From: Streptomyces violascens
GTDB taxonomy: Bacteria > Actinomycetota > Actinomycetes > Streptomycetales > Streptomycetaceae
NCBI RefSeq assembly: GCF_014649955.1
Contig: NZ_BMUA01000004.1
Span: 372,001-436,000, forward strand
Length of the DNA stretch: 64,000 bases
Direction: 5' to 3'
In this document: positions 33,311 through 41,768 of the stretch, one piece after another
Position numbering within the stretch: position 1 is the stretch's first letter
Layout: the number at the start of each line of letters is the position of its first letter
The notes under the pieces: model-generated
What the model was told of the DNA's origin: nothing
Database searches by the model: none
The model's input: only the letters and a program-made list of their open reading frames with translations
Program-made: the position numbers and the translations under genes

Positions 33311-34393
33311 TCATGACTTCGGGGGTGGGGCCTCGGCGGGGTTCTCGGGCATCCTGCCGTCGAAGCGGTATTTGATCTCGGCGGCGGCTTCAGTCTTTCC
33401 GTGCGCCTCGGCCACTTGGACCAGATGCTCCGCAAACAGGGCCAGGTCGGGATCGTGCGGGCCGAAGCCGAACCAGGCGAACACGTCGTCCATCCGATGG
33501 TCCGGCCCTGCCTCTGGTGGTTCCTCGTGCCGTTCCTGGGCGGTCTCCGGACCGGGCGGGCTCTGCTCGTCGAAGTCCTGCTGCGGCGGAACAAGGGGAG
33601 GAGTCACCAGGTGGCGGAACTCCGGTGCCACCTCGTCGTTGTTGGCCGCGGCGGTGAGCCTGGCCAGGACTCCGATCCGATCCACGGTCTCCTCGATCCG
33701 GTCCTCGTTGCGGGACAGCCACCACACCACGGCGCTGCCGGTGTCCTTGAGGACGTCGTCGCCCAGATAGTCGCGCTTGTTGCGTTCGTGGTTTCGCTCG
33801 TGCTCCCAGACGTCCCGCTCCTTGCGTACGGTCGAGAGTTTGGCCAGCCGTTCCAGATCCGGATCGGGAAGGCAGAGCGAGACGTCCAAGGCCATGGCGA
33901 GCAGCCGTTCGCCGGAGTCGGGCCGCATCGTGGCGAGAGCGCCTGCCAGCCGGTGCTGTACCAGCGCGCTCCGGGACGGGGGCTGGCCCGCGGTGATCTC
34001 CCGGGCCCGGTGCAGGACGGCATCAACAGCGAGCCCGGACGGGTTGATGAGGGCGGCCCCGTCCGGCGATTCGAGAAGGCTCCAGCGCACTGTGGCCGAG
34101 AACAGGAAGTCGTAGTCGGCGACCGCACTCGGCAGTGCGACCCCGCTGACGCGGATCTCCTGGCGCGGGGCTGGTGGTATGGGCAGATCGGGTTCCATGG
34201 CCAGGTGGGGCGGGAACCCGTCACGGTCCCTGGACACGAGCCGATTGACCGCCACGGCGGCGGTGACCAGCACGGCGGCCAGGACGGGCCAGGCCCAGCG
34301 CGGCCACTGCAGGGCGACTCCCGCGATGACGAGCAGCAGCCCGAGCAGGAGGGTGACGAAGACGGTCATGGTGTTGCGACCTGAGCCGATCAT
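33311..34393 (-). CDS. Two-TM membrane protein of the TIR/STAND island
   Basis: A 360-residue protein of unrecognised family. Two transmembrane helices lie close together at about residues 11-28 and 34-52. They are followed by a cytoplasmic part: a beta-rich segment with DYDFLFSATVRWSL, then a helical region with charged heptad-like stretches (RKERDVWEHERNHERNKRDY) and an acidic, Pro/Glu-rich C-terminus. The middle vaguely recalls SPFH/stomatin organisation, but I cannot assign it. ATG 34393 has GGGGGAGAG just upstream and begins 22 bp after the STAND gene, so it is part of that operon. A membrane-anchoring or pore-forming partner is a hypothesis. Confidence 0.75.
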   Translation of the reverse strand: MIGSGRNTMTVFVTLLLGLLLVIAGVALQWPRWAWPVLAAVLVTAAVAVNRLVSRDRDGFPPHLAMEPDLPIPPAPRQEIRVSGVALPSAVADYDFLFSATVRWSLLESPDGAALINPSGLAVDAVLHRAREITAGQPPSRSALVQHRLAGALATMRPDSGERLLAMALDVSLCLPDPDLERLAKLSTVRKERDVWEHERNHERNKRDYLGDDVLKDTGSAVVWWLSRNEDRIEETVDRIGVLARLTAAANNDEVAPEFRHLVTPPLVPPQQDFDEQSPPGPETAQERHEEPPEAGPDHRMDDVFAWFGFGPHDPDLALFAEHLVQVAEAHGKTEAAAEIKYRFDGRMPENPAEAPPPKS

Positions 34394-34415
34394 GCTCTCC
34401 CCCGATGAGTGGACG

Positions 34416-36359
34416 TCAGACGGCAGGCACCAGGAAGCCGAGCCCCTGGGCGAAGTTGATCTTCTGGAGGAGCAGGCCCGAGATGCGGGGCCCGTCGAGC
34501 CCCGGCGGACCGGCCCGCTCCCAGTCGCGGGCGAACTGGTAGAGGCCACCGAGCAGGGCGGCTTCCTTCCGGCAGCCGTCCACAAGCACGTCGAGCAGCC
34601 GCTCCGGGCCGGAGCCGTCCACGACAGCCGTGAACCAGCGGACCGCATACGGCTGCCACTCCTCGCGCGGAAGCTTCCGGAAGACCGCGGCCCAGCCAGC
34701 GGTAAGTCCCGCGCGCACCTCCTGCGAGGCGATGAGCCGCGCGAACCGGGTGAGCGCGAGGAACAGACCAAGGTCCCTGGCCCAATCCGATTCATCCAGG
34801 CTGCGGCGGACGCGCTGGAGCAGTAGGCGGTACATACGGCTGTTGCCGAGCGCGAGGTCGAGCAGGGCACTGCGCGCGGTGTCCGCCACCCGCCCGTCCG
34901 CCCGACGGTCCAGGTGGTGGAGCCGTACCAGCGCTTGGTGCGGGTGGCTGCGCGCCATCGTCTCCGAACAGACCAGTACGAGTACTTGTTTGAGGTTCTG
35001 GGGCAGATTTCTGGTGGTCGACCAGTCGTAGATCTGCTGCCGGAATCTCTGGCCGTACTGCTCGTCGGCCAGACCGCGGTTGAGTGCCTGTGCCGCATCT
35101 GGGATGAGCCGGACCTGGCCTTGACGGCCGGTCCAGGCATCGGCCAGCCACAGCAGGTCGTCGGGCCGGTCGGCCCTGAGGCACTGCTCGGTGAACCGCG
35201 CGATGGCGGGACAGTGTTCGTCCGCGCCGATCCCGGGCCGTGCCAGGCAGTCATGGAACCAGCGACGGAGCGGTTCGGCCAGATCCGGGAAGTACGTCCA
35301 GAAGTGGTCCCGGACGCCGCGGTCGTAGTTGTGTGTCCGGAACCGGACGAGCCCGTCAGGGCCGGTTTCCGCGCCCAGCTCGGTCAACTCCCGATTCAGA
35401 TCCGTCTGTTCCAGGCGCGGCCGTTCGTCGGGTGGGTGGGACAGGGTCGACAGCAGTGCGGAGGCGGTGCGCAGCACCGTGGCCGGCGGGGATTCGTGGA
35501 ACATCGCGAGGGCGAGCAGCAGGGCCCGTCGGCGGCCCGAGTCGTGGGTGGCCAGGTCCGCGGCGACCTCGGCGCTGCGGTCGGCTACCCGCTTGATGGC
35601 CCCGTCGCGCCAGCTCGGGAAGCCTCCGGGAATGCCGCTGTCCCGCAGGTTGCGGATCCGGTCCGCGAGCTCGGCGACCTCCCGCATCGGAACCTTCGCC
35701 AGATGGCTCACGAGGCTCTGGACACCCAGCTCCGCGGCCGTCGGGCGGATGTTGTCGAGTTGGAGATACCGGCTGAGTACGTCACGGGAAGAGGGCCTGG
35801 TGAGCTCCGCGGTCTGGGCCTTGAGCTCGACCCTCTGCAGGTAGGAGTGATGGTGCGGCAGCACGACGGCGAGCAGGGCCCGCCGCTCGACGAGTCTGGC
35901 TCGGAAGTCCGGCAGCTGACGCTGGAGGGAGAGATAGCGGGCTTCGTCAACGGCCGACAGGTCGAGCATCAGCCGGTCACCCTCACTCACCTCGCTCGCG
36001 TCGAGAACGGACCCGCTGTCGTCTTCGGTGTCCGGCAGTTCGTACAACCCGCCCGATCCGTCCGCGAGTTCGTGCAGAAGCATCAGGGCGGCGGCCCGCC
36101 TGCCCGACCCCGGGCGAGCCGAGAGGAGTACGACGGAGTTCGTCCGGAGCAGCGTGCGTGCTCGCTGCATTCCGCCAGGGGCGACGAACCTCTGGTCCAG
36201 CCAGTCGCCGTCGCGGTCCGTGATGCTGCGCAGACTCAGCCCTGCCTCGTGCCGCAGCCGATCCGAGGCGAGGGCGAGCGAGATGTTGAGCTGGGTTCCG
36301 TCGCCGGTGTGCATAGGGCCGTAGGACTCGCTGATGTGCGCGCTGTACGGCTCGGTCAC
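34416..36359 (-). CDS. STAND/NLR-like NTPase with N-terminal amyloid-type signalling motif
   Basis: A 647-residue protein. Residues 14-25, GPMHTGDGTQLN, match a motif in the upstream TIR protein (GPLHTGTGSQIN). An NTPase-like domain follows: [13 protein letters not shown] at 79-90 sits where a Walker A would be but has Arg in place of the GK[ST] Lys and Ser/Thr, and RLMLDLS at about 129-135 resembles Walker B. The rest is helical and repeat-like (MARSHPHQALVRLHHLDRR, SALLDLALGNSRMYRLLLQR), as in the superstructure sensor region of STAND proteins. The GTG overlaps the TIR stop by 4 nt (GTGA), so the two are translationally coupled. I infer a sensor that triggers the TIR protein. Confidence 0.75.
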   Translation of the reverse strand: MTEPYSAHISESYGPMHTGDGTQLNISLALASDRLRHEAGLSLRSITDRDGDWLDQRFVAPGGMQRARTLLRTNSVVLLSARPGSGRRAAALMLLHELADGSGGLYELPDTEDDSGSVLDASEVSEGDRLMLDLSAVDEARYLSLQRQLPDFRARLVERRALLAVVLPHHHSYLQRVELKAQTAELTRPSSRDVLSRYLQLDNIRPTAAELGVQSLVSHLAKVPMREVAELADRIRNLRDSGIPGGFPSWRDGAIKRVADRSAEVAADLATHDSGRRRALLLALAMFHESPPATVLRTASALLSTLSHPPDERPRLEQTDLNRELTELGAETGPDGLVRFRTHNYDRGVRDHFWTYFPDLAEPLRRWFHDCLARPGIGADEHCPAIARFTEQCLRADRPDDLLWLADAWTGRQGQVRLIPDAAQALNRGLADEQYGQRFRQQIYDWSTTRNLPQNLKQVLVLVCSETMARSHPHQALVRLHHLDRRADGRVADTARSALLDLALGNSRMYRLLLQRVRRSLDESDWARDLGLFLALTRFARLIASQEVRAGLTAGWAAVFRKLPREEWQPYAVRWFTAVVDGSGPERLLDVLVDGCRKEAALLGGLYQFARDWERAGPPGLDGPRISGLLLQKINFAQGLGFLVPAV

Positions 36360-37111
36360 TTCTCGGTCCCGGGGCGCTTCGCGTCGCCGAACCGCTGGTG
36401 GATGCCACCATGGTTGTCCCGGGCCACGTGATTGGTTCCGTCGCCGTTGATCTGAGGCCCGTTGATCTGGCTGCCGGTCCCGGTGTGCAGGGGCCCGTGC
36501 GCCTCGTTGATGAACGAGCCGACATCACCGTGCACGGCGCCTATGCCGCCGCTCTGTTGATCATTGCGGATCGTCGTGGCGCCGGAGGGTATCTTGCTCG
36601 TGGCCTTGGGTTCGGCTCCGCGGCGGTCCAGCGAGGCGAGGTCGGGGACCTGGCGGACCAGCCGGTCGCCGAGCCGAGCGAGATCGGCTTGGCCAGTGCG
36701 CATGGCGTACCGCTCGTACTGACACTCGGCGAGGGCCTTCAGGGACCGGGGGAGCCGCAGCGGATCGAGCTGCTCCACATGGCGTCCGAGGAGGACCGGC
36801 ACCACCAGGACCCCGGCGGCGAAAGCCTCTTCGATCTCGCGGCGCACCCAGTCGCCAGGGTTGGTGAGAGCCCTGCGGTCAGGTCGCTTCTGGTCCGGAG
36901 CATCGAGCCAGCTGGTTCCGATCAACGCGAGTAACACCCGGCATCGACGGACGCCTTGGATCAGCGTGTCGACGTAATTGGTTCCGGGGGCGATGGACTT
37001 CTGGGCGCGGAACACGCTGTCCGTGCCGAAGCGCTTGGACAGCTCGTCGTCGAACCTGTGGGCAGTCTCTTTGCCGTCCTGGGTGCGGTAGTTGATGAAG
37101 AGCTCGTGCAC
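36356..37111 (-). CDS. TIR-domain effector with C-terminal tandem amyloid-type motifs
   Basis: A 251-residue protein. Residues 1 to about 160 form a TIR domain: box 1 ELFINYRTQDGKETAHRF, VFRAQKSIAPGTNYV, VLLALIGTSWLDAP, and DWVRREIEEAF with Glu92 as candidate NADase catalytic residue. Residues about 185-245 are Gly/His/Asn-rich and hold repeats: GAVHGDVGSFIN (191-202), GPLHTGTGSQIN (206-217) and a looser GPQINGDGTNHVARDNHGG. The GTG at 37111 has AAGGGA upstream and puts the TIR box at the N-terminus; the open frame extends to 37588 but overlaps the XRE gene. Bacterial TIRs commonly hydrolyse NAD+ or make cADPR isomers in antiphage defence. Confidence 0.85.
   Translation of the reverse strand: MHELFINYRTQDGKETAHRFDDELSKRFGTDSVFRAQKSIAPGTNYVDTLIQGVRRCRVLLALIGTSWLDAPDQKRPDRRALTNPGDWVRREIEEAFAAGVLVVPVLLGRHVEQLDPLRLPRSLKALAECQYERYAMRTGQADLARLGDRLVRQVPDLASLDRRGAEPKATSKIPSGATTIRNDQQSGGIGAVHGDVGSFINEAHGPLHTGTGSQINGPQINGDGTNHVARDNHGGIHQRFGDAKRPGTEK
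36387..36541 (-). repeat. Coding repeats for amyloid-type motifs in the TIR C-terminus
   Basis: This DNA encodes residues about 191-241 of the TIR protein, with the two 12-residue copies G-[AP]-[VL]-H-[GT]-G-[DT]-[VG]-S-[FQ]-I-N and a third degenerate copy. The spacing of 15 residues between copies 1 and 2 gives an in-register cross-beta pattern like those of HET-s or RHIM-type motifs. Confidence 0.6.
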
Positions 37112-37139
37112 GGGATCGGTCCCTTCTCTGTGGACTTCG

Positions 37140-38426
37140 TCAGGAGGCGCGGTGCGGCAGAACCGATGTGAGATGGGGAGCCACCTCGCGTACACCGGCG
37201 TTGCGTGGGTGCCGGGCGAGCAGCCGGGCGAGCCGGCGCAGATCGGTGGCGATGGTCGCCGAGTCGACCGCGGCGGCGGACGAGAGCAGCTCCGACGTGA
37301 TGACGCAGGCCTGGTCGATCTCACCGGCCGCAGCGTGCGCGAGGGCGCGGCGCGCACCGTGCCGGGCCCGAGCGCGCAGCGCATGCGTGGAGAGCCGGGC
37401 CGTTTGCCGGTCGAGGAGTTCCGCGGCCTGCCTCGGCCTGCCCAGTTCGTACAAGCACCAGCCTGTGTACATCGCGACGACATCGGGCACGTGCGAGGCG
37501 CCGAGCACGGGTGAGTCGGAACGGTCCTTGTCCGCCGCGAGCAGTTCTTGAGCCTGGTCCAGAGACCGCATGGCCGCGCTGTGCTCACCCGTCACCGCGA
37601 GGCTCTGTGCTCGGTGCTGGGCTGCCAGCCCGCGGATCCGCGGACCCGCCGGGCTCTGCAGTGCCTGCTCGGCAAGCTCCGCGGCCTGTGCCGGATCGCC
37701 GCCGAACAGGCAGATCAGCGACCGCCGGACCAGAGCGTATGCGGCGAGGGCGCCGTCGCCGCCGCCTTGAGCGAGCTGCACCGCACGGTCCGTCCACCAC
37801 AGGGCCGTACGGTCGTCGCCGGCCTCCTGCGCCATCCAGCCCGTGTATTCCGCGTACCGGGAGGCGAGGACCAGTAACTCGCCCCTCGTCCGGGGCCCGG
37901 CGAGGCGGGCCAGCTGTTCCAGGGAGTGGGTCTGGGCGATCAGCGCCGGCAGCAGGCTCCGGGGCGTTACGGCCTGGCCGATCCTGCGGAACTGGTCGAA
38001 CAGCATCCGGGATGCTTCGACGAGCGTGTTCGCTCCGGTGCCCACTGGCAAGGCGTCACCGCTCAGCTGGAGTGAGAGGGCCGATGCCGCGCCGACCGCG
38101 ATCAGGCTGCGGCGTTTCACCGGCTGGAGCGTGCTGTCGCCGTCCTTGTCGAGATACATCAACCACACCTCGTCGTCGCGCCCGGGAGCAGGCAGGGACA
38201 TCGGTGAAACTGCCGGTTCCAGCAGCCTGGCCAGGGCGCCGTCGGCAGCGAGTTCGGTGTCGCACAGGCGGGCGAGCTCAAGACTCGGGCGCTTGAGTCC
38301 GCGTTCCACCTTGCTCAGCTGGGCCTTGCTGTAGTGCACACGCCTGCCGAGCTGCTCCAGCGAGAGTTCCGCCGCGAGACGTCGCCGGCGAAGTTCTTCT
38401 CCGAAGCTGTACGGGTGCTGCTGCAC
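37140..38426 (-). CDS. XRE-family HTH regulator with TPR-like C-terminal region
   Basis: A 428-residue protein. Residues 8-60 form an XRE helix-turn-helix (FGEELRRRRLAAELSLEQLGRRVHYSK begins it). The remainder is an all-helical, TPR-like array (GDRALAAYALVRRSLICL-type units) typical of Streptomyces peptide-sensing or quorum-type regulators. The GTG at 38426 has GGAGG upstream. It ends 28 bp before the TIR gene, with no terminator between, and heads the four-gene island. It probably regulates the island, but a second class of Streptomyces XRE-TPR proteins acts elsewhere, so the target is uncertain. Confidence 0.82.
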   Translation of the reverse strand: MQQHPYSFGEELRRRRLAAELSLEQLGRRVHYSKAQLSKVERGLKRPSLELARLCDTELAADGALARLLEPAVSPMSLPAPGRDDEVWLMYLDKDGDSTLQPVKRRSLIAVGAASALSLQLSGDALPVGTGANTLVEASRMLFDQFRRIGQAVTPRSLLPALIAQTHSLEQLARLAGPRTRGELLVLASRYAEYTGWMAQEAGDDRTALWWTDRAVQLAQGGGDGALAAYALVRRSLICLFGGDPAQAAELAEQALQSPAGPRIRGLAAQHRAQSLAVTGEHSAAMRSLDQAQELLAADKDRSDSPVLGASHVPDVVAMYTGWCLYELGRPRQAAELLDRQTARLSTHALRARARHGARRALAHAAAGEIDQACVITSELLSSAAAVDSATIATDLRRLARLLARHPRNAGVREVAPHLTSVLPHRAS

Positions 38427-38638
38427 GTGAACCTCCGTCGCTGCCGTCCGGGAGGCCGACGACGACGCGAATCAGCGTGCGGCAGCCGACCGAGCGGAAC
38501 AAGGCGAATGGGGACGTTTCCCGTTTCCTCATCCGGAGCGAATCGCACCCCTTTCAGGCTGTCGAGGGAGCCAGGCCGGAACCGGCCAGCGACCTGCGGC
38601 CGAGGCCGTTGTCAGTCCGGTCTGGTAGGAATTTGGCT

Positions 38639-40786
38639 GTGAGCAGCGAGAACGAACGGCAGGGTGGGGGCGCCGAGGGCGCGGGGCCGGAGCAGCTTGC
38701 GCTCATTCGGGAGACGGTGCGCAAGGCCAAGGTGCCCAAGGCCAAGCCGCGCACCTGGCGGGGCGCGGCGCTCGCCAAGGAGCTGCCGGTCGCCCGGGTC
38801 GTGGTGAACAAGGGGGTGCTGCATCTTGATCAGTACTTCGACTACGCCGTGCCGGAAGAGCTCGATGCCGATGCGCAGCCCGGGGTGCGGGTGCGGGTGC
38901 GGTTCGGAGCCGGGGCACGCAATGTGCGGGACGGGCGCCGGGAGGGCGGCGGTCTGATCGACGGGTTCCTCGTCGAGCGGCGTGCCGAGTCGGACTACTC
39001 GGGCCCCCTGGCCGCGCTCGCCGGCGTCGTCTCTCCGGAGCGGGTGCTCAGCGCGGACATGCTGGCGCTCGCCCGGGCCGTCGCCGACCGGTACGCGGGC
39101 AGCCTCGCCGATGTGCTGCAGCTCGCTGTCCCGCCCCGCAACGCCAGGGCCGAGGCGAAGCCGTCGCCCGAGCCGTGCCCGCCCCCGCCCGAGCCGGCCG
39201 CCGCGACCTGGGAGCGGTATCCGCAAGGGCCCGCGTTCCTCAGGGCGTTGGCCGACGGCGGGGCACCCCGCGCTGTGTGGACCGCGCTGCCCGGGCCGCA
39301 CTGGACGCAGGAGATCGCCCGGGCCGTCGGGGCCACGCTCGCCTCGGGGCGCGGCGCCCTCGTCGTCGTGCCGGACGGGCGCAGCGCGGGCCGGGTCGAC
39401 GCGGCACTCACCGAGCTGCTCGGCGAGGGAAGGCATGCACTGCTCACCGCGGAGTCGGGTCCCGAGCGGCGCTATCGGCAGTGGCTCGCGGTACGGCGCG
39501 GCGCGGTGCGGGCCGTGGTCGGCACCCGCGCGGCGATGTTCGCGCCCGTCGAACGCCTGGGGCTCGTCGTGGTGTGGGAGGACGGGGACTCCAGCCACAG
39601 CGACGACAACGCCCCGTTCCCGCATGTCCGTGAGGTCCTCGAACTGCGGGCCGCGCACGACAAGTGCGGCTTCCTGCTCGGGAGTACGAGCTGCACGGTC
39701 GAGGCCGCCCAGCTGGTGCAGAGCGGCTGGGCCGCGCCCCTGGTCGCCGACCGGGCCGTGGTGCGGGCCGCGGCCCCGCTCGTACGCACCGTGGGAGACG
39801 GGGAGCTGGCGCGCGACGAGGCGGCGCGGGCGGCACGGCTGCCGAGCCTGGCCTGGCAGGCCGTGCGGGACGGGCTGAAGACCGGCCCCGTTCTCGTGCA
39901 GGTGCCGAGGCGGGGCTACGCGCCCCGGCTCGCCTGCGCCCGCTGCCGTACGCCCGCCCGGTGCGGACAGTGCGCCGGCCCGCTGGAGGCGCCGGACGAG
40001 CGGGAGTTGCGGTGCACGTGGTGCGGCACGGCCGAGACCGACTGGCACTGCGCCGAGTGCGGAACGAACCGGCTGCGGGCCCAGATCGTGGGCGCGAGGC
40101 GGACCGCCGAGGAGCTCGGCCGGGCCTTCCCCGCGGTGCCCGTGCGCACCTCGGGGCGCGACCACGTCCTGGACAGCGTGCCGGGCCGGCCCTCGCTCGT
40201 GGTGTCCACGCCGGGCGCCGAGCCCGTCGCCGAAGGCGGCTACGCGGCGGCCCTGCTCCTCGACGGCTGGGCGATGCTCAGCCGGCCCGACCTCCGGGCA
40301 GGTGAGGAGGCGCTGCGCCGCTGGATCTCGGCGGCCTCGCTGGTGCGCGGTCAGAGCGAGGGCGGCACCGTGGTCGTGGTGGCCGAGCCCACGCTGCGGC
40401 CGGTGCAGGCGCTGGTCCGCTGGGACCCGGTCGGGCACGCCGTGCGCGAACTGGCCGAGCGGGCCGAGCTCGGCTTCCCCCCGGTCTCCCGGATGGCCGA
40501 GGCCGTCGGGCGCCCCGAGGCGGTCGAGGCCTTCCTCATGGCAGCCCAACTGCCGCCCGACGCCCAGGTGTTGGGCCCCGTCCCGCTGCCGGTCGCCGAT
40601 CCCGGGCGGCCGCGCCGGCCCGGTGACCCACCGGTCGGAGAGCGCTGGGAGCGGGCCCTTGTACGGGTCCCGCCGGGCAGCGGCGCGGCCCTGGCCGCCG
40701 CCCTCAAGGCCGCCCAGGCCGCGCGGCTGGCCCGCGGTGGCGGCGACCCGGTGCGCATCAGGATCGACCCGCCGGACATCGGCTGA
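38639..40786 (+). CDS. priA: Primosomal protein PriA, helicase-motif-deficient actinobacterial form
   Basis: A 715-residue replication-restart protein. The N-terminal 3'-DNA-binding domain (HLDQYFDYAVPEEL) and the zinc-binding cysteines (CARCRTPARCGQC and CTWCGTAETDWHCAECG, about residues 431-475) are intact. The Walker A position reads ALPGPHWTQEI and the DEEH position WEDGDSSH, so ATPase residues are lost. This degeneration is a known property of actinobacterial PriA, which is thought to act without helicase activity. The GTG at 38639 gives MSSENERQGG; upstream frame to 38477 is probably non-coding. Confidence 0.93.
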   Translation: MSSENERQGGGAEGAGPEQLALIRETVRKAKVPKAKPRTWRGAALAKELPVARVVVNKGVLHLDQYFDYAVPEELDADAQPGVRVRVRFGAGARNVRDGRREGGGLIDGFLVERRAESDYSGPLAALAGVVSPERVLSADMLALARAVADRYAGSLADVLQLAVPPRNARAEAKPSPEPCPPPPEPAAATWERYPQGPAFLRALADGGAPRAVWTALPGPHWTQEIARAVGATLASGRGALVVVPDGRSAGRVDAALTELLGEGRHALLTAESGPERRYRQWLAVRRGAVRAVVGTRAAMFAPVERLGLVVVWEDGDSSHSDDNAPFPHVREVLELRAAHDKCGFLLGSTSCTVEAAQLVQSGWAAPLVADRAVVRAAAPLVRTVGDGELARDEAARAARLPSLAWQAVRDGLKTGPVLVQVPRRGYAPRLACARCRTPARCGQCAGPLEAPDERELRCTWCGTAETDWHCAECGTNRLRAQIVGARRTAEELGRAFPAVPVRTSGRDHVLDSVPGRPSLVVSTPGAEPVAEGGYAAALLLDGWAMLSRPDLRAGEEALRRWISAASLVRGQSEGGTVVVVAEPTLRPVQALVRWDPVGHAVRELAERAELGFPPVSRMAEAVGRPEAVEAFLMAAQLPPDAQVLGPVPLPVADPGRPRRPGDPPVGERWERALVRVPPGSGAALAAALKAAQAARLARGGGDPVRIRIDPPDIG

Positions 40787-40820
40787 GGCCCGCACAGCCG
40801 CCCCTGGCCATCACATGGGT

Positions 40821-40865
40821 GTGCCCTCGCGACACGTCCGAAGACACGTACAAACGCGAGGGCAC
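40821..40865. terminator. Hairpin between priA and the HTH gene
   Basis: GTGCCCTCGCG (40821-40831) pairs with CGCGAGGGCAC (40855-40865) with a 23-nt loop that contains ACACGTCC and ACACGTAC. It lies between the convergent stops of priA (40786) and the HTH gene (40883). Confidence 0.7.
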
Positions 40866-40882
40866 GAAGGGGCGGAAGCGGG

Positions 40883-41422
40883 TCAGCCGTTGCGGGGGCC
40901 GGGGAAGGCGCTGGTGCGGACCTCCTCGCGCAGGGACTGGCTGCTCGCCGTCGGCTGGGGCGGCATAGAACGGGCGGCGGGCACCGCGGGCACGGTCGGC
41001 AGCGGCGGCAGTGTGCGGGTCGGCGCCGCGTCGACGGGACGCTCGGTGTCGACCTGGCCCGCGGCCTGGGCGGTCGCCCGGCGGGACCCGTAACGGCGGT
41101 GCACCGCCTGCTTGGTGACGCCGAGCGCCGAGCCCACCGCGTCCCAGGAGAAACCGAGGGAGCGGTCGAAGTCCACGGCCGCGGTCACCAGCGTCTCGAC
41201 GCTGTCCCGCAGCTCCTGGGCGAGCCGTACGGTCGGGGCCGGGGCGCGTCCGTACACGACGAAGCCCGTGGAGGGGCCGGAGCGGCGCGGGCGGTAGACG
41301 TTGCCCAGCTGCGCGGTGAGGGTGCGCAGTGCGTCCACCTGCCGGCGGACCCGCTCGATGTCCCGCACCAACAGGTGCAGGCTGGCCCGCGCTTGGGCGT
41401 CGTGGGTTGCGTGGTCGGCCAT
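40883..41422 (-). CDS. Small HTH protein of unknown function
   Basis: A 179-residue protein. A helical N-terminal half ([20 protein letters not shown]) is followed by an HTH-like segment, [22 protein letters not shown], at about residues 95-116. The C-terminal 60 residues are Pro/Thr-rich and disordered. The ATG at 41422 gives the start [14 protein letters not shown], with AGAGG upstream. Recalls a conserved Streptomyces family located between priA and fmt; no regulated target is known to me. Confidence 0.78.
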   Translation of the reverse strand: MADHATHDAQARASLHLLVRDIERVRRQVDALRTLTAQLGNVYRPRRSGPSTGFVVYGRAPAPTVRLAQELRDSVETLVTAAVDFDRSLGFSWDAVGSALGVTKQAVHRRYGSRRATAQAAGQVDTERPVDAAPTRTLPPLPTVPAVPAARSMPPQPTASSQSLREEVRTSAFPGPRNG

Positions 41423-41768
41423 GAGCAAGCCTCTCGAACCGGCGATGAAAGGGATGAGGAAGGGGATCGTGAAGACGGAGTTGTCATGCGTTCTGCTGTT
41501 GCTGTGTTGACGTGCTGGCAGTGCTGAAAAGGTGCGGGCCGCAGAAGCGGCCCGGTTCGGTCAATCTCTCTTGACCAACGCGCTACCCGCTGTTGTGGTC
41601 ACGCTGCGGGGGCGTATGGGCACATGCACGGGGCGCACAAGTCCCCGTACGCCCCTGCCGTACCGCCTCGGCGGTCGGGGCGCACAGGGGCGGACACCTG
41701 GGCGTACGCCCGCCGCCCCGGGGCCCATAGACTGAGACGCTGCTCTCGACAAAGCGAGGTAACCCCCA
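41423..41768. promoter_or_regulatory. Divergent spacer between the HTH gene and fmt
   Basis: This 346-bp region holds a GGGCCGC-AGAA-GCGGCCC hairpin (41536-41553) and an inverted repeat GGTCAA-N6-TTGACC (41559-41576). A perfect -10 TAGACT (41728-41733) lies about 35 bp before the fmt GTG and is probably the fmt promoter, though its -35 is weak. No gene is supported in it. Confidence 0.5.

Noticed and set aside
32026..33594. 601-residue minus-strand open frame over metK
   Set aside because: Shadow of metK, Arg/Val/Gly/Asp-rich.
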